Assembly: GCF_001424875.1 (NCBI RefSeq)
Contig: NZ_LMCT01000020.1
Coordinates: forward strand, 90,743 to 131,882
Length of the DNA stretch: 41,140 bases
DNA from: Kitasatospora sp. Root107
GTDB lineage: Bacteria > Actinomycetota > Actinomycetes > Streptomycetales > Streptomycetaceae
Direction: 5' to 3'
This document shows, piece by piece, positions 1 to 8,765 of this stretch (positions within the stretch are counted from its first letter, which is position 1; each line of letters starts with the position of its first letter). Made by a program: the position numbers and the translations under genes. The notes below the pieces were generated by a model that saw only the letters and a program-made list of their open reading frames with translations, did no database searches and was not told the DNA's origin.

Positions 1-1560
1 CTTCGCCCCCGTGACGACCTCCAGCTTGCGCAGCGACGTCGACGTCGCCGCGCCGAGATCGAGGACTGCGGACGCATCGGTGAGGGCGACCCCGCTGGAC
101 GAGGAGAGCGACGCACCGGCCACCGCGAGCGTTCCCTTGGCCACGGTGGTGGCGCCGGTGTAGGAGGCGGCGGTCAGCGTCGTCGTCGCGGTGCCGTTCT
201 GCGTGACCGATCCGGAGCCGGACACCGCCGGCAGGGTTACGGGCGTCCGGACGTTCTGAATGATCAGCGACCCGTTGTCGCTGATCGCGTCGAGAGTGCC
301 CTTCGTGTAGAGACTGCCGTCCGCGCCTGCCGTCCCGGATCCGAGGCGCAGGGTGGCACCCCGCTGGATGGTCGTGGAACCGTCGTAGAACTGCGCCGCC
401 GCGAAGGTAACATCGTTGCCGGATGTGCCGGCGATGACGATGTCGCCCGCCCCGGGAGCGGCGAGGGTGTCGTGGTACATCCCCCCGCCGATGGGCAGGC
501 CGAGGGTGACCGGGCCGTTGTAGTTGAAGGTCAGCCGTGAGCGCTGCGACTTGGCGTGCAGGTTGATGTACGCCGTTTCGGCCGTGCCCGGCAGGAAGAT
601 CTGGTGGGTGGTGCCGTCTCCCCACTGCACGTCGGCACCCTCGATGTTGGTGCCGCGCTTGTTCAACCGGTGTGCGACCGTCACCCAGTTGAGGTTGCCG
701 TTGCTCAGCGTCGGCGAGGCCGTGCCGGTGTTGTCGCTGTAGCTGTAGGTGCCCGCCAGGACCACCTTGCTGCCGGGCCGGGAGTGGACGTTGACGTCGT
801 TGCCGTATTCACGGCTGTAGAAGTTCTGGCGTTGGACGACCGTCTGGTTCAGCGGGGTGTCGATGATCCATGAGCCGCGGTTGAGGACGGCCTTGGCGTT
901 CGGCAGGTCGGCCGCGCAGGTGGTGCTGGCGTAATTGGCGCCGGTGCCGATGTCGAGTACCCCGGAGAAGGGGTTGCTTCCGCACAGTTGCAGTGTCCCC
1001 CACAGGTTGCGGGGTTGGACGATCGTCCCGGAACCGCTGATGGTGCCCAGATTGAACAGCCGGGTGAGCGACAGGTTCAGCGTGCCGTCCACCCGGATGT
1101 TGTCCTGGTTCTGCTGGTAGCCGGGCGAGTTGTAGGGGAAGGCGCCGATCAGGCCGGTGGTTCCGCCGTTGCCGTACTGCAGCGTGGCGCCGGCGTCGAC
1201 GGTGATCGCCGGCCGGTCGGGGTTGCTGAGGACCACATAGGGGTGGTTCCCGCCGGGAATACTGACGGACTGGCCCTGCTGGGAGCCAGGCAGCGTGAAG
1301 GTGTTGTCCTTGGTGAGGATCAAGGTGCCCGTACCGGAGACCCGCAAGGACCCCTGGCCGCTGATCACCCCCGAGTAGGTGTGCGTCCCGGGCGGTACGT
1401 TCACGACGGCGTTTCCGCCGAGGATCACGTCCCTGTTGGCGAGGATCGACGAGGTGATGTCACCGTCGGCCGCGACGGCGCCGGTCGGCGCCAGGGCGAC
1501 GGGCACGGTCGTCGCCGCCACGATCGCGGACGCCAGCAGCGCATGCCATGAGCTTTTCAT
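1..1560 (-). CDS. secreted beta-helix (autotransporter-associated repeat-like) protein, C-terminus beyond window
   Basis: The minus-strand frame is open from an ATG at 1560 to the window edge (520 codons, no stop), so only the N-terminal part is present. It starts with a signal peptide: MKSSWHALL, a hydrophobic stretch, then an Ala-rich site ending near AVAADG. The rest is low in Cys and rich in G, T, N, S and V, with short irregular strands such as SGSGTLILTKDN, TLRLGSGTAG and ATTVAKGTLAVAGA. These resemble the autotransporter-associated beta-strand repeats seen in secreted right-handed beta-helices. AGGAA lies 7 nt before the start. No transporter barrel domain can be judged because the end is missing. 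In a Gram-positive organism such proteins are secreted by Sec and are often polysaccharide-binding or degrading. That role is inferred here from the adjacent GH43 gene, not shown by a catalytic motif. Confidence 0.75.
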   Translation of the reverse strand, partial: MKSSWHALLASAIVAATTVPVALAPTGAVAADGDITSSILANRDVILGGNAVVNVPPGTHTYSGVISGQGSLRVSGTGTLILTKDNTFTLPGSQQGQSVSIPGGNHPYVVLSNPDRPAITVDAGATLQYGNGGTTGLIGAFPYNSPGYQQNQDNIRVDGTLNLSLTRLFNLGTISGSGTIVQPRNLWGTLQLCGSNPFSGVLDIGTGANYASTTCAADLPNAKAVLNRGSWIIDTPLNQTVVQRQNFYSREYGNDVNVHSRPGSKVVLAGTYSYSDNTGTASPTLSNGNLNWVTVAHRLNKRGTNIEGADVQWGDGTTHQIFLPGTAETAYINLHAKSQRSRLTFNYNGPVTLGLPIGGGMYHDTLAAPGAGDIVIAGTSGNDVTFAAAQFYDGSTTIQRGATLRLGSGTAGADGSLYTKGTLDAISDNGSLIIQNVRTPVTLPAVSGSGSVTQNGTATTTLTAASYTGATTVAKGTLAVAGASLSSSSGVALTDASAVLDLGAATSTSLRKLEVVTGAK

Positions 1561-1586
1561 CAGGTGTTTCCTGGGTGCGGGCAGAG

Positions 1587-1627
1587 AAAAAGGCGGTGCC
1601 GGCGCTCTCCTCGGAGGCGCCGGCACC
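1587..1627 (-). terminator. intrinsic terminator after the GH43 gene
   Basis: A perfect 11-bp inverted repeat (1595-1605 with 1617-1627, 11-nt loop) is followed on the minus strand by GCC and five Ts (A tract 1587-1591 on the plus strand). It lies between the stop of the GH43 gene (1636) and the start of the beta-helix gene (1560). Readthrough may be partial, so the two genes could still be expressed at unequal levels. Confidence 0.85.
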
Positions 1628-1635
1628 CGGTCGGG

Positions 1636-3069
1636 TCAGCTGGTCACGCGGAAGGTGGCGTCACCGCGGGCCGTGGTGGTGGTGATCGGGTCGAGCCGCA
1701 ACTCGTACGCGTAGTGCCGCATGTAGCGGTCCGGAAAGTTGTACGACTGGAACGACGACCAGGTCGGGTCGGCGAGCCCGGCGACCTGGCGGAAGGTCGC
1801 GTCCTCGGCGAACTGGGTGGTGCCGTCGTTGTAGGCGAGTTGGAAGTCGTAGTTGGAGTGCCGAAGGAAGTACCCGGGGAAGTTCACCGACTCGAAGGAG
1901 ACGGTGCCGGAGCCTGCCAGGCCGGGCCGCAGCCGGAACCGGGAGTCGTCGAGCGGGCTGACGTTCGGGTCGATCCGCACGTCGAAGTTGGTCTGCCGGA
2001 CGTACCGGTCCTGGAAGTTGAACGACTGGAGCCGCTGGGCCGGGGTGTTGGGCCAACCGGCGAGCACGCGGCTCTCCTCGGCGGCTGTCAGGTTCAGGAT
2101 CCAGCCGTGGCGCTTCTTCGTGCCGCCCATGTTGTAGTCGCTCGACGTCAGCTTCTGGTAGGTGGCCGGGTTGGACGGGTCGGTCGTCAGGACGGGCATG
2201 TAGCCGCGGTTGGTGGCGTACTGGTCGAGGTAGAGGGCCCACTTGTTGGTGCCGTTGAACTTCATCCACATCGGGCCCTCGACCTGCGAGCCGGGGAGGC
2301 CGATGGCGGAGAGGTTGCCGAGGTCGGTCCACGTCCCGAAGATCGAGTTGCTGCCTTCGAGAGTGATCTGCCCGTCGCCGGAGGCCCGCACGTAGCGGTA
2401 GTTGCCAACGCCGGCCGGCATCTCGATGATCTGGGTGTCGATGATTTCCTGGGTGCCGGGGCGGTCGATGTACAGCTGCGGGGTGGTGATGGTACGGAAG
2501 TCGCTGGTGCGGGCGGCGTAGATGCGGTGCTTCGTTGCGCCGTTGAGGGGGGTGTTCGTCGCCCAGTACAGGACGTAGTCGTTGGTTTCGGGGCTCCAGA
2601 TCGCCTCCGGCGCCCAGGCGTTGCGCCCGTCGGGGATCGCGCCGGCGACGTTGAGCAGCCACGGCTGCGACCAGGTGACCAGGTCCGTCGACTCCCACAC
2701 CACCAGGTTGCGGCTGGCGTTGTTCACGGCCTGGTCCCAGTTCTGCCCGCAGCCGATGCACAGGTCGGTCGCGATGATCCAGTACCGGCTTCCATCGGGA
2801 GAGCGCACCAGTGCGGGGTCGCGGACTCCGCGCGTGCCCACCGTGGAGCGCAGGACCATCCCGCCGCCGTTGAGGTCGTTCCAGTGCAGCCCGTCCGTGC
2901 TGTGCGAGAGATACATCTGCTGACTGGTCGCCCCCTCCCCGGTGAAGTGCACCATCAGGTAACCGGGATCGGCGGCGGCGGCGCGCTGGGGTGCGGCCAC
3001 CGCCAGGCCGGTGAAGAGGAGGCAGACGGCGAGCACCATCGCCGACAGCCGTGCGCGAAGCGCGGACAT
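1636..3069 (-). CDS. secreted GH43-type glycoside hydrolase with C-terminal AbfB (CBM42) domain
   Basis: 477 aa. A Sec signal peptide (residues 1 to about 33, ending in AAAAD) precedes a five-bladed-propeller-like catalytic domain (about 35-340) and a three-repeat beta-trefoil (about 345-477; repeats marked by FNFQDRYVRQ, VNFPGYFLRH and YNFPDRYMRH) typical of arabinose-binding AbfB. Candidate GH43 catalytic residues are D84 in VRDPAL (base), D211 in IIDTQII (pKa modulator) and E264 in VEGPMW (acid). WAPEAIW at 152-158 is the usual conserved motif. The likely role is extracellular release of arabinofuranose or xylose from arabinoxylan or arabinan. Substrate cannot be fixed from sequence. The start at 3069 is chosen over the ATG at 3075 because AGGAG abuts the upstream ATG but sits 6 nt from this one. 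A LacI-type operator lies about 170 bp upstream. Confidence 0.9.
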   Translation of the reverse strand: MSALRARLSAMVLAVCLLFTGLAVAAPQRAAAADPGYLMVHFTGEGATSQQMYLSHSTDGLHWNDLNGGGMVLRSTVGTRGVRDPALVRSPDGSRYWIIATDLCIGCGQNWDQAVNNASRNLVVWESTDLVTWSQPWLLNVAGAIPDGRNAWAPEAIWSPETNDYVLYWATNTPLNGATKHRIYAARTSDFRTITTPQLYIDRPGTQEIIDTQIIEMPAGVGNYRYVRASGDGQITLEGSNSIFGTWTDLGNLSAIGLPGSQVEGPMWMKFNGTNKWALYLDQYATNRGYMPVLTTDPSNPATYQKLTSSDYNMGGTKKRHGWILNLTAAEESRVLAGWPNTPAQRLQSFNFQDRYVRQTNFDVRIDPNVSPLDDSRFRLRPGLAGSGTVSFESVNFPGYFLRHSNYDFQLAYNDGTTQFAEDATFRQVAGLADPTWSSFQSYNFPDRYMRHYAYELRLDPITTTTARGDATFRVTS

Positions 3070-3239
3070 GGACATCTCCTGTCATTCTGCAGTGCCACCA
3101 GGTGGCGGGTCCGGGCAACGGTGGAACTGCGTCTGCACCGCATGTCGCCGGGGTGGCGGCGGCCCGGGCGCGGTCCGGCGGCACCACTCCCAGGCCATTC
3201 ATGTGAACCGGAGGTGTCGCCGTTTCGTTCTTGGGGAGA

Positions 3240-3255
3240 TTGTTAACGCTCACAA
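3240..3255. promoter_or_regulatory. LacI-family operator-like palindrome upstream of the GH43 gene
   Basis: TTGTTAACGCTCACAA is an imperfect 16-bp palindrome (12 of 16 positions symmetric) centred on CG, the usual pattern for LacI/GalR-family sugar repressors in actinobacteria. It lies upstream of the GH43 start. No LacI-family gene occurs in the window, so the regulator would be encoded elsewhere. Confidence 0.55.
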
Positions 3256-3366
3256 CTCGGGCGACAAGAAGCTGGGTGGCAGTTACCCAATCTTGATCCG
3301 TCGCGCCTGGTCTGGTGAATCCGCGGGCAGGGCCCAGGTCGACCCCACCTCGACGGCCGATCGCGC

Positions 3367-3645
3367 TCAGGTCGCCGGGCCGGCGGCTCGGAGTTGTTGG
3401 GTCAGGAAGAGGGCCGCGCGATCGAGTGCCTGGTCCGCCTCGTCGAGGACGCCGGCGAACGACTGGAACACCTGGGGCGCGTCGGCGGTGATGTCGAGGA
3501 CGACATCCACTCCGGCAGTTCTGGCGCGGGCGGCCGTGCGGGTGGAGTCGTCCAGCAGCACTTCGTTGGTGCCCGCCTGAAGGAGCATCGGCGGGAAGCC
3601 GGTTGGGTCGGCGAGGACGGCCGGGATTTCGAAGTGTCTGCTTGA
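3367..3645 (-). pseudogene. 3' remnant of an alpha/beta hydrolase (HSL-family esterase)
   Basis: The minus frame encodes the C-terminal ~90 residues of a hormone-sensitive-lipase-type esterase (LADPTGFPPMLLQAGTNEVL, then ALDRAALFLTQQL) and ends at its own TGA. The segment after PPMLLQAGTNEVLLDD, which normally brings the catalytic Asp and His, is partly kept: LLDDSTRTAARA, and the usual DVPHVFQAF appears as DAPQVFQSF, so the catalytic His is replaced by Gln. The HGGG oxyanion motif and the GDSAG nucleophile region are absent; the upstream sequence is unrelated. This is a truncated, dead gene. It lies directly next to the first GH1-tail repeat. Confidence 0.7.
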
Positions 3646-3755
3646 GCAGCCGCTCGGGGGACCCCGGGGTGCGCGCAGCGGCGCCGGGGGTAACGCGAAG
3701 TCCCGCCGAATCTGCATCGAGCCGGACGGGGTGCCATCTCCGACCCAGAGCCCAG

Positions 3756-3904
3756 CTACCTTCCGTACCGCGCCCGGTGGGCGGCGATCAGGTCGCGGTA
3801 CCAGGCGTACGAAGCCTTCGGGGTGCGCCGCTGCGTCTCGAAGTCGACGTGGATCAGGCCGAATCTCTGATGGAACCCTTCGGCCCGTCGAACACCCTGT
3901 CATC
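3756..3904 (-). repeat. GH1-tail repeat, copy A
   Basis: Read on the minus strand, this is the 18-bp motif GATGACAGGGTGTTCGAC followed by 131 bp that encode in frame the last 42 codons of a GH1 beta-glucosidase (AEGFHQRFGLIHVDF ... IAAHRARYGR) and a TAG stop at 3756. The length from junction to stop equals that of the intact gene at 18524-19879 with no indel. There is no upstream GH1 sequence, so it cannot make an enzyme. From 3905 to 4130 I see no gene. Confidence 0.9.
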
Positions 3905-4130
3905 CTATTGGCCTGCCAGACCCAGGCCACCTAGTGCCGCAGGCCCCCAGACGAGTGCCCCCTTGGCTCCACGGCTCGTGGCCGAAGTTGCCCGGCGGCC
4001 ACCGTGCGACCAGCAGCTGACGAGATGCCACGAGGATCCCCCGTCAGCGCGCCGGGTTCAGGAGTCATCACACCCGGGTCGAGGTCGCCCAGCTCCACCC
4101 GCGACTCCTGGCCCGTCGGCCTGCTCCCGT

Positions 4131-5399
4131 TCAGGAAACGTCAGTTGGCCCGGGAACCGACGGGCTCAGCGTCATGGGGCGGGCCTGGCGTTGCTCCGAG
4201 ATGCGGGTGAGCGTCTCCAGCGGTCGGGAGAGCACCTCGGAGAACGCCAGTTCGGCGGCGCCGATCAGGACGGTGTCAGCGCCGAGTTCGCTGACCCGCA
4301 GCCGCAGGTTCTCCCGCACCGCGGCCAGGGCATTGGTGTTGATCTGGCTGCGCACCTGTGCGGCGGATCCGAGGAAGACGTCCCGGAGGGTGCCACCGAG
4401 GATGACCAGGTCCGGGTCGAAGAGGTTGGCGACGTTCGCGATGCCGATGCCGAGCCAGTCTCCGACGCGGTGCAGAGCATCCCGCGCGGTGACGTCTCCG
4501 CGGTCGGCGGCGGTGACGACCGACCGCACGGCGTCGGCCCCGGTGACGCGGCCGTCCCGGCCGGCGGCTTCCAGGAGGGCGCGCTCACCTGCCTCGGCTT
4601 CCAGGCAGCCTCGGGCGCCGCAGCCGCACTGCCGTCCCCGGTGCGGGTTGACGGTCATGTGGCCGACCTCGCCGGCGTATCCGCGCTGGCCGCGCAGGAG
4701 TTCACCGTCGATGATCACTCCGGCGCCGATGCCGATCTCGCCGTGGAGGTAGACGAGGTTCTGGCTTCCGCGGCCGATGCCGCGTCGGTGCTCGGCGAGC
4801 GCGCCGAGATTGGCTTCGTTCGCGACGAGGACCGGGACGTCCAGGCGGAGCCGGTCGGCGAATGCACCGGCGAAGTCGATGCCCTTCCAGCCCATGTTGG
4901 GGGTGAGACTGACCAGCCCGTCGGGGTGGCGGACGATTCCGCGTACCGCCACGGCGACTCCGACGCACGAGCTGTCGGCCGCTGCGCGGGCCAGCATCTC
5001 GTGGGCGAATTCCGCGAGGATGGCGGCCACGCGCGCGGGGTCATGCGGGTGCCCGTCGGGCCATGGGCACTCGCGCCGGTCCAGGAACACGCCGCCGAGT
5101 CCGATGAGGGCCGCCGCTAGGCGCTCCACGCCCAGGTCCACCGCCAGGACGTGCACGCGGGTGGACTCCGGCTTGACGACCAGCGAGGGCCGCCCGGCCC
5201 GGCCGGTTTCCTGCGGCAACTCCTCGCGGACCAGGCCTGCGGCCGTCAGATCGCCGACCAGGCCGAGGATGGTACTGCGGTTGAGGCAGAGCCGGGTCGC
5301 CAGGACGGCTCGCGAGGTGGGCCCGTCGAAGTGGACGTGGCGCAGCAGGGCACCCAGGTTGTGCTGGCGGACCTCTTCCTGGGAAGGACCGGCTTTCAT
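4131..5399 (-). CDS. ROK-family transcriptional repressor (XylR-like)
   Basis: 422 aa. The N-terminal winged helix-turn-helix (about 10-75; TSRAVLATRLCLNRSTILGLV) is followed by a ROK domain. VLAVDLGVERLAAALIGL at about 88-105 is the nucleotide-fold start, YAGEVGHM precedes the sugar site, and CGCGARGCLE at about 262-271 is the zinc-binding ROK signature. Glucose-kinase-type activity is unlikely in regulators of this subclass. It starts 12 bp after the stop of the permease gene, so it is the last gene of the xylF-xylG-xylH-ROK operon. Location and family suggest a xylose-responsive repressor of that operon. A candidate operator lies upstream of xylF at 8749-8765. Confidence 0.88.
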   Translation of the reverse strand: MKAGPSQEEVRQHNLGALLRHVHFDGPTSRAVLATRLCLNRSTILGLVGDLTAAGLVREELPQETGRAGRPSLVVKPESTRVHVLAVDLGVERLAAALIGLGGVFLDRRECPWPDGHPHDPARVAAILAEFAHEMLARAAADSSCVGVAVAVRGIVRHPDGLVSLTPNMGWKGIDFAGAFADRLRLDVPVLVANEANLGALAEHRRGIGRGSQNLVYLHGEIGIGAGVIIDGELLRGQRGYAGEVGHMTVNPHRGRQCGCGARGCLEAEAGERALLEAAGRDGRVTGADAVRSVVTAADRGDVTARDALHRVGDWLGIGIANVANLFDPDLVILGGTLRDVFLGSAAQVRSQINTNALAAVRENLRLRVSELGADTVLIGAAELAFSEVLSRPLETLTRISEQRQARPMTLSPSVPGPTDVS

Positions 5400-5411
5400 G
5401 GCTGGCGACCC

Positions 5412-6689
5412 TCATCGTTGGGCTGAGCGGCGGCGGGACATGGCGTCCACGCCGGCGGCCACCAGCAGAACCGATCCCGTGACAGCGTACTTGACGCCCG
5501 AGGAGTAACCCATCAGGCCCATACCGTTCTGGATCACCGCGACGACCAGGCCGCCCAGCACCGCGTCGACGACGCGGCCGCGACCGCCGAACAGGCTCGT
5601 GCCGCCGATGACGGCGCTGCCGACGGCGAGCAGCAGGACGTTGCTCCCGCCGGTGTTGGGGTCCACGGAGTTGCCCCGGGAGGCGGCGATGATGCCGCCG
5701 ACGGCTGCCAGGCAGGAGCAGATGACAAAGGCGGCGGTGCGGATGTAGGCGACGTTGATCCCGGCCCGGCGGGCGGCTTCGGCGCTGCCGCCCACGGCGT
5801 AGATGTGCAGGCCGAAGCCGGTCCGCTGCAGAGTGAACGTCCCGAGCAGGAGGAGGGCCCCGATCACGGGCACGACGATGGGCACGCCCTTGAGGGAGCT
5901 GACGATGACGTTGCGGCTGCGCTCCTGGTTGAGCAGGTACACGGCTGCGCCCCCGAGCACGACGACGGCACCGGTCCGGATGGCGAGGAGCGCCACCGGG
6001 GTTCCGGCCAGGCCCCGGCCGAGCCGGTCGCGGCTGCGGCGCAGTTGCAGGGCTGCGTAGCCGGCTGCGCAGCCGGCCAGCAGGACCCAGCCGAGGACGG
6101 GGCTGAGGTTGTCGTTCGCGATGGCCAGGATGGTCGGGTCCTTGACCGAGACGTTCGTGCCTTCCTTCAGCAGGATCAGTACGACGCCCTGGAAGCCGAG
6201 GAACGCGGCCAGCGTCACCACGAAGGAGGGGATGCCGACCTTGGCGACGAGTGTGCCGAGGAGCAGGCCGATGACCGCGCCGGTCAGCATGGCGGCGGCC
6301 ACCGCGGTGTACCAGGGCCAGCCGTGGTTGGTCAGCAGGATGGCCAGCACCGCGGCGCAGACGCCGCTGGCGTATCCGGCCGACAGGTCGATCTCGCCGA
6401 GGAGCAGGACGAAGACCAGCCCCATGGCGATGGCGATGCTGCCCGCGCTCTGGGTGAGCAGGTTGGCGAAGTTCAGGTTGGACAGGAAGACCGGGCGCAG
6501 GAGGGAGAAGAACAGGCACAGGACGACCAGGCCGGCGACGGCGGGGAGGGCACCGAACTCGCCCGCGCGCACCTGCGCGAGGTAGCCGCGGCCGACGTCC
6601 GCCAGACCGGCGGCCGGGGGCCGGCCTTCCTCGGAGTCGGTGGGCCTGTTCGGCCGCTCGGGCTTCTGGGGGGCGAGGGCGGCGGTCAT
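5412..6689 (-). CDS. xylH: sugar ABC transporter permease, xylose type
   Basis: 425 aa integral membrane protein of the RbsC/XylH family (BPD_transp_2). It has about ten or more hydrophobic segments and the family signature LLLGEIDLSAGYASGVCAA (near residues 95-115), plus the loop GGSAEAARRAGINV of the coupling region. The start at 6689 overlaps the stop of the ATPase gene in an ATGA arrangement, so translation is coupled. The N-terminal 45 residues are a Pro/Glu-rich cytoplasmic extension. XylH-type permeases are longer than RbsC, which fits a xylose rather than ribose system. It pairs with the ATPase and binding protein encoded upstream. Confidence 0.88.
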   Translation of the reverse strand: MTAALAPQKPERPNRPTDSEEGRPPAAGLADVGRGYLAQVRAGEFGALPAVAGLVVLCLFFSLLRPVFLSNLNFANLLTQSAGSIAIAMGLVFVLLLGEIDLSAGYASGVCAAVLAILLTNHGWPWYTAVAAAMLTGAVIGLLLGTLVAKVGIPSFVVTLAAFLGFQGVVLILLKEGTNVSVKDPTILAIANDNLSPVLGWVLLAGCAAGYAALQLRRSRDRLGRGLAGTPVALLAIRTGAVVVLGGAAVYLLNQERSRNVIVSSLKGVPIVVPVIGALLLLGTFTLQRTGFGLHIYAVGGSAEAARRAGINVAYIRTAAFVICSCLAAVGGIIAASRGNSVDPNTGGSNVLLLAVGSAVIGGTSLFGGRGRVVDAVLGGLVVAVIQNGMGLMGYSSGVKYAVTGSVLLVAAGVDAMSRRRSAQR

Positions 6690-7465
6690 ACGGCGGCTCC
6701 GTTGGGGGTGGTCTGCGGGCCGAGGTTGCCGCTGCGGCCCGAGGTGATCAGTTCGACGACCTGAGCGTGTGTCACATCGGAGGCCTTGACCTGGGCGGCC
6801 ATCCGCCCGAGGTAGAGCGCGGCTATCCGGTCGGAGACCGCGAAGACGTCGTTCATGTTGTGTGAGATGAGCACGACGGCCAGGCCGTTGTCGGCCAGCC
6901 GGCGCACGAGTTCCAGGACCTGCGCGGTCTGGGCGACGCCCAGCGCCGCCGTGGGCTCGTCGAGGACGACGAGCTTGCTGTTCCACAGCACCGCCTTGGC
7001 GATGGCGACAGTCTGACGCTGGCCGCCGGAGAGGCTGGAGACCTTCTGGCGAAGGGACTTGACGGTGCGCACCGAGAGTCCCCTGAGCGTCGCGGCGGCC
7101 ATCTCCTCCATGGTCGAGTCGTCGAGCACCATGCCGCGGCGCTTCTCGCGCCCCAGGAACATGTTCTGCACGATGTCGAGGTTGTCGCACAGTGCGAGGT
7201 CCTGGTAGACGATCTCCACACCGAGCGCGGCGGCGTCGCGCGGGCTGTGCACCTGGACCGGCCGGCCGTCGAAGAGGTAGTCCCCCGCGTCGACGGAGTG
7301 GATGCCGCCGATGCACTTGACGAGCGTCGACTTGCCCGCGCCGTTGTCGCCGACGAGTGCGGTGACCTCCCCCGCATAGGCGCTCAGCGCGATGTCGTGC
7401 AGGACCTGGACGGGGCCGAAGCTCTTGTCGATCCCGCGCAACTCGAGAGTCGGTGTCACTGTCAT
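6686..7465 (-). CDS. xylG: sugar ABC transporter ATP-binding protein, xylose type (single ABC domain)
   Basis: 259 aa. Walker A GDNGAGKST at 39-47, Q-loop in VYQDLAL near 87-91, signature LSGGQRQ at 145-151, Walker B LVVLDEP at 165-171 and the H-loop His in LISHN at 202 are all present. Enterobacterial XylG and RbsA have two fused ABC domains (about 500 aa). This is the half-size form common in actinobacteria and Rhizobiales, which works as a homodimer. The start at 7465 has AGGAG 8 nt upstream; a longer open frame to 7588 has no comparable site. The stop overlaps the permease start (ATGA). Confidence 0.9.
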   Translation of the reverse strand: MTVTPTLELRGIDKSFGPVQVLHDIALSAYAGEVTALVGDNGAGKSTLVKCIGGIHSVDAGDYLFDGRPVQVHSPRDAAALGVEIVYQDLALCDNLDIVQNMFLGREKRRGMVLDDSTMEEMAAATLRGLSVRTVKSLRQKVSSLSGGQRQTVAIAKAVLWNSKLVVLDEPTAALGVAQTAQVLELVRRLADNGLAVVLISHNMNDVFAVSDRIAALYLGRMAAQVKASDVTHAQVVELITSGRSGNLGPQTTPNGAAV

Positions 7466-7491
7466 GGGTGGGGCTCCTGGGGATTGGCGGG

Positions 7492-7524
7492 GTGGGCCCC
7501 GCGCCACCGACGGCCGGGGCCCAC
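7492..7524 (-). promoter_or_regulatory. intercistronic hairpin between xylF and xylG
   Basis: A perfect 10-bp inverted repeat (7492-7501 with 7515-7524, 13-nt loop) sits in the 82-bp gap after the binding-protein gene, with no T tract. Such hairpins commonly stabilise the 3' end of the binding-protein message, giving more binding protein than ATPase and permease. That role is inferred. Confidence 0.6.
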
Positions 7525-7547
7525 TGGTACGGCCGAGCGCGTGCGCG

Positions 7548-8642
7548 CTACTTGATGCCGGCCTTCGTGCACAGCGCGTCGTAGTCACCGGTGCACAGCT
7601 GCGCCTTGGTGACGAAGCCGTCGGTGATGACGTCCTGGATGTTGTTCTTGAAGACGGACTGGGGGGTCAGCAGCGCCGCCGGGACGTCGCGGTTGCCGGT
7701 CGGGTCGTGGACGGTGGCGCTGGTCTGGCCCTTCTTGCCACCGGCCAGCTCGACCGCGAGGGCTGACACCGCGTCGGCCTCCTTCTTCACGGCCTTGTAG
7801 ACCGTCATGCACTGATCGCCCGCCAGGATGTTCTGCAGGCCCTGGACCGTGGCGTCCTGACCGGTGATCGGCACCTGCCCGTTGCGGTGGTTCTTGCGCA
7901 GCACGGCGATGGCCGCGTTGGCCAGACCGTCGTTGGCCGCGAGCACCCCGCCGACGTTCGGCCGGCTGGTGTACATCTGCTCGAAGATGGTCTGCGCCTG
8001 GGCGCTGTCCCAGTCGGGCACCGACTGGTTGGGGCCCTTGGTCAACTCCCCGGAGGCGTACAGCGGGTCCAGCACGCCGTTGTAGCCGTTGGCGAACAGG
8101 GTGGCGTTGTTGTCCGTCGGGGAGCCGTTGAGTTCGGCGACGACGGGGTTCTTGGCGCCCATCTCGCCCAGACACTTCGTCAGGCCCTCTCCTTGGAGCT
8201 TGCCGACCTGGGTGTTGTCGAAGCTGACGTAGTACTGGGCGGAGCCGCCGAGGGTGAGCCGGTCGTAGTCGATGGTGGCCACGCCCTGGGTCTTGGCCTT
8301 GTCGAGGACGGCCTTGCCGGTGCCGCTGTCGAGATTGACGATGATCAGCACGTTCACGCCGTTGGTGATCATCTGGTCGGCGATCGTCTGGAACGCCTGC
8401 TTGTCGCCCTCGGCGTTCTGGATGTCGTAGTCCACACCGGCGGCCTTGAAGGCCGCCGCGAGGTACGGCCGGTCCGCGGTTTCCCAGCGAACGGACGATT
8501 TGCTGTCCGGCAGGATCACGCCGATCTTCGGCTTCTTGGCACCCGCCGAGTCGGCACCGGAGCCCGAGGAACCGCAGGCGGTGACCGTGGAGAGCAGGGC
8601 CGCTGACACGGCAGCGGTGGCGAACAGGAATCCCTTGCGCAT
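7548..8642 (-). CDS. xylF: D-xylose-type ABC transporter substrate-binding lipoprotein
   Basis: 364 aa. A lipoprotein signal with lipobox VTAC (Cys23) precedes a periplasmic-binding-protein-like type I domain. The order KIGVILPDS, VRWETADRP, IVNLDSGTG, IDYDRL and NGSPTDNNA matches the XylF/ChvE group, which binds xylose or related monosaccharides. The start at 8642 is preceded by AAAGGA; the open frame to 8720 would place a signal peptide internally. It is the first gene of a four-gene operon. The exact sugar (xylose or a related aldose) is inferred from family and from the ROK regulator. Confidence 0.88.
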   Translation of the reverse strand: MRKGFLFATAAVSAALLSTVTACGSSGSGADSAGAKKPKIGVILPDSKSSVRWETADRPYLAAAFKAAGVDYDIQNAEGDKQAFQTIADQMITNGVNVLIIVNLDSGTGKAVLDKAKTQGVATIDYDRLTLGGSAQYYVSFDNTQVGKLQGEGLTKCLGEMGAKNPVVAELNGSPTDNNATLFANGYNGVLDPLYASGELTKGPNQSVPDWDSAQAQTIFEQMYTSRPNVGGVLAANDGLANAAIAVLRKNHRNGQVPITGQDATVQGLQNILAGDQCMTVYKAVKKEADAVSALAVELAGGKKGQTSATVHDPTGNRDVPAALLTPQSVFKNNIQDVITDGFVTKAQLCTGDYDALCTKAGIK

Positions 8643-8748
8643 GGCAGGGTCCTTTCGAGGCGTGTCCGACCTGTGCCGGACGTGCGTTGGCTGATGAAGG
8701 GTGGGGATGGGCATGAGCACGAAGCGGGGAAGCGACCGAGCCCCCGTT

Positions 8749-8765
8749 TGTTGCCTGCGACAACA
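8749..8765. promoter_or_regulatory. candidate ROK/XylR operator upstream of xylF
   Basis: An inverted repeat TGTTG-N7-CAACA lies about 107 bp upstream of xylF. With flanks it reads GTTTGTTG...CAACATA, close to the GTTTGTT half-sites known for XylR in Bacillus. It is the only clear dyad in this promoter region. Confidence 0.45.

Noticed and set aside
3603..5120. Plus-strand open frame of 505 codons over repeat copy A and the ROK gene
   Set aside because: Antisense to a clear ROK regulator and to a GH1 tail; no protein-like motifs.
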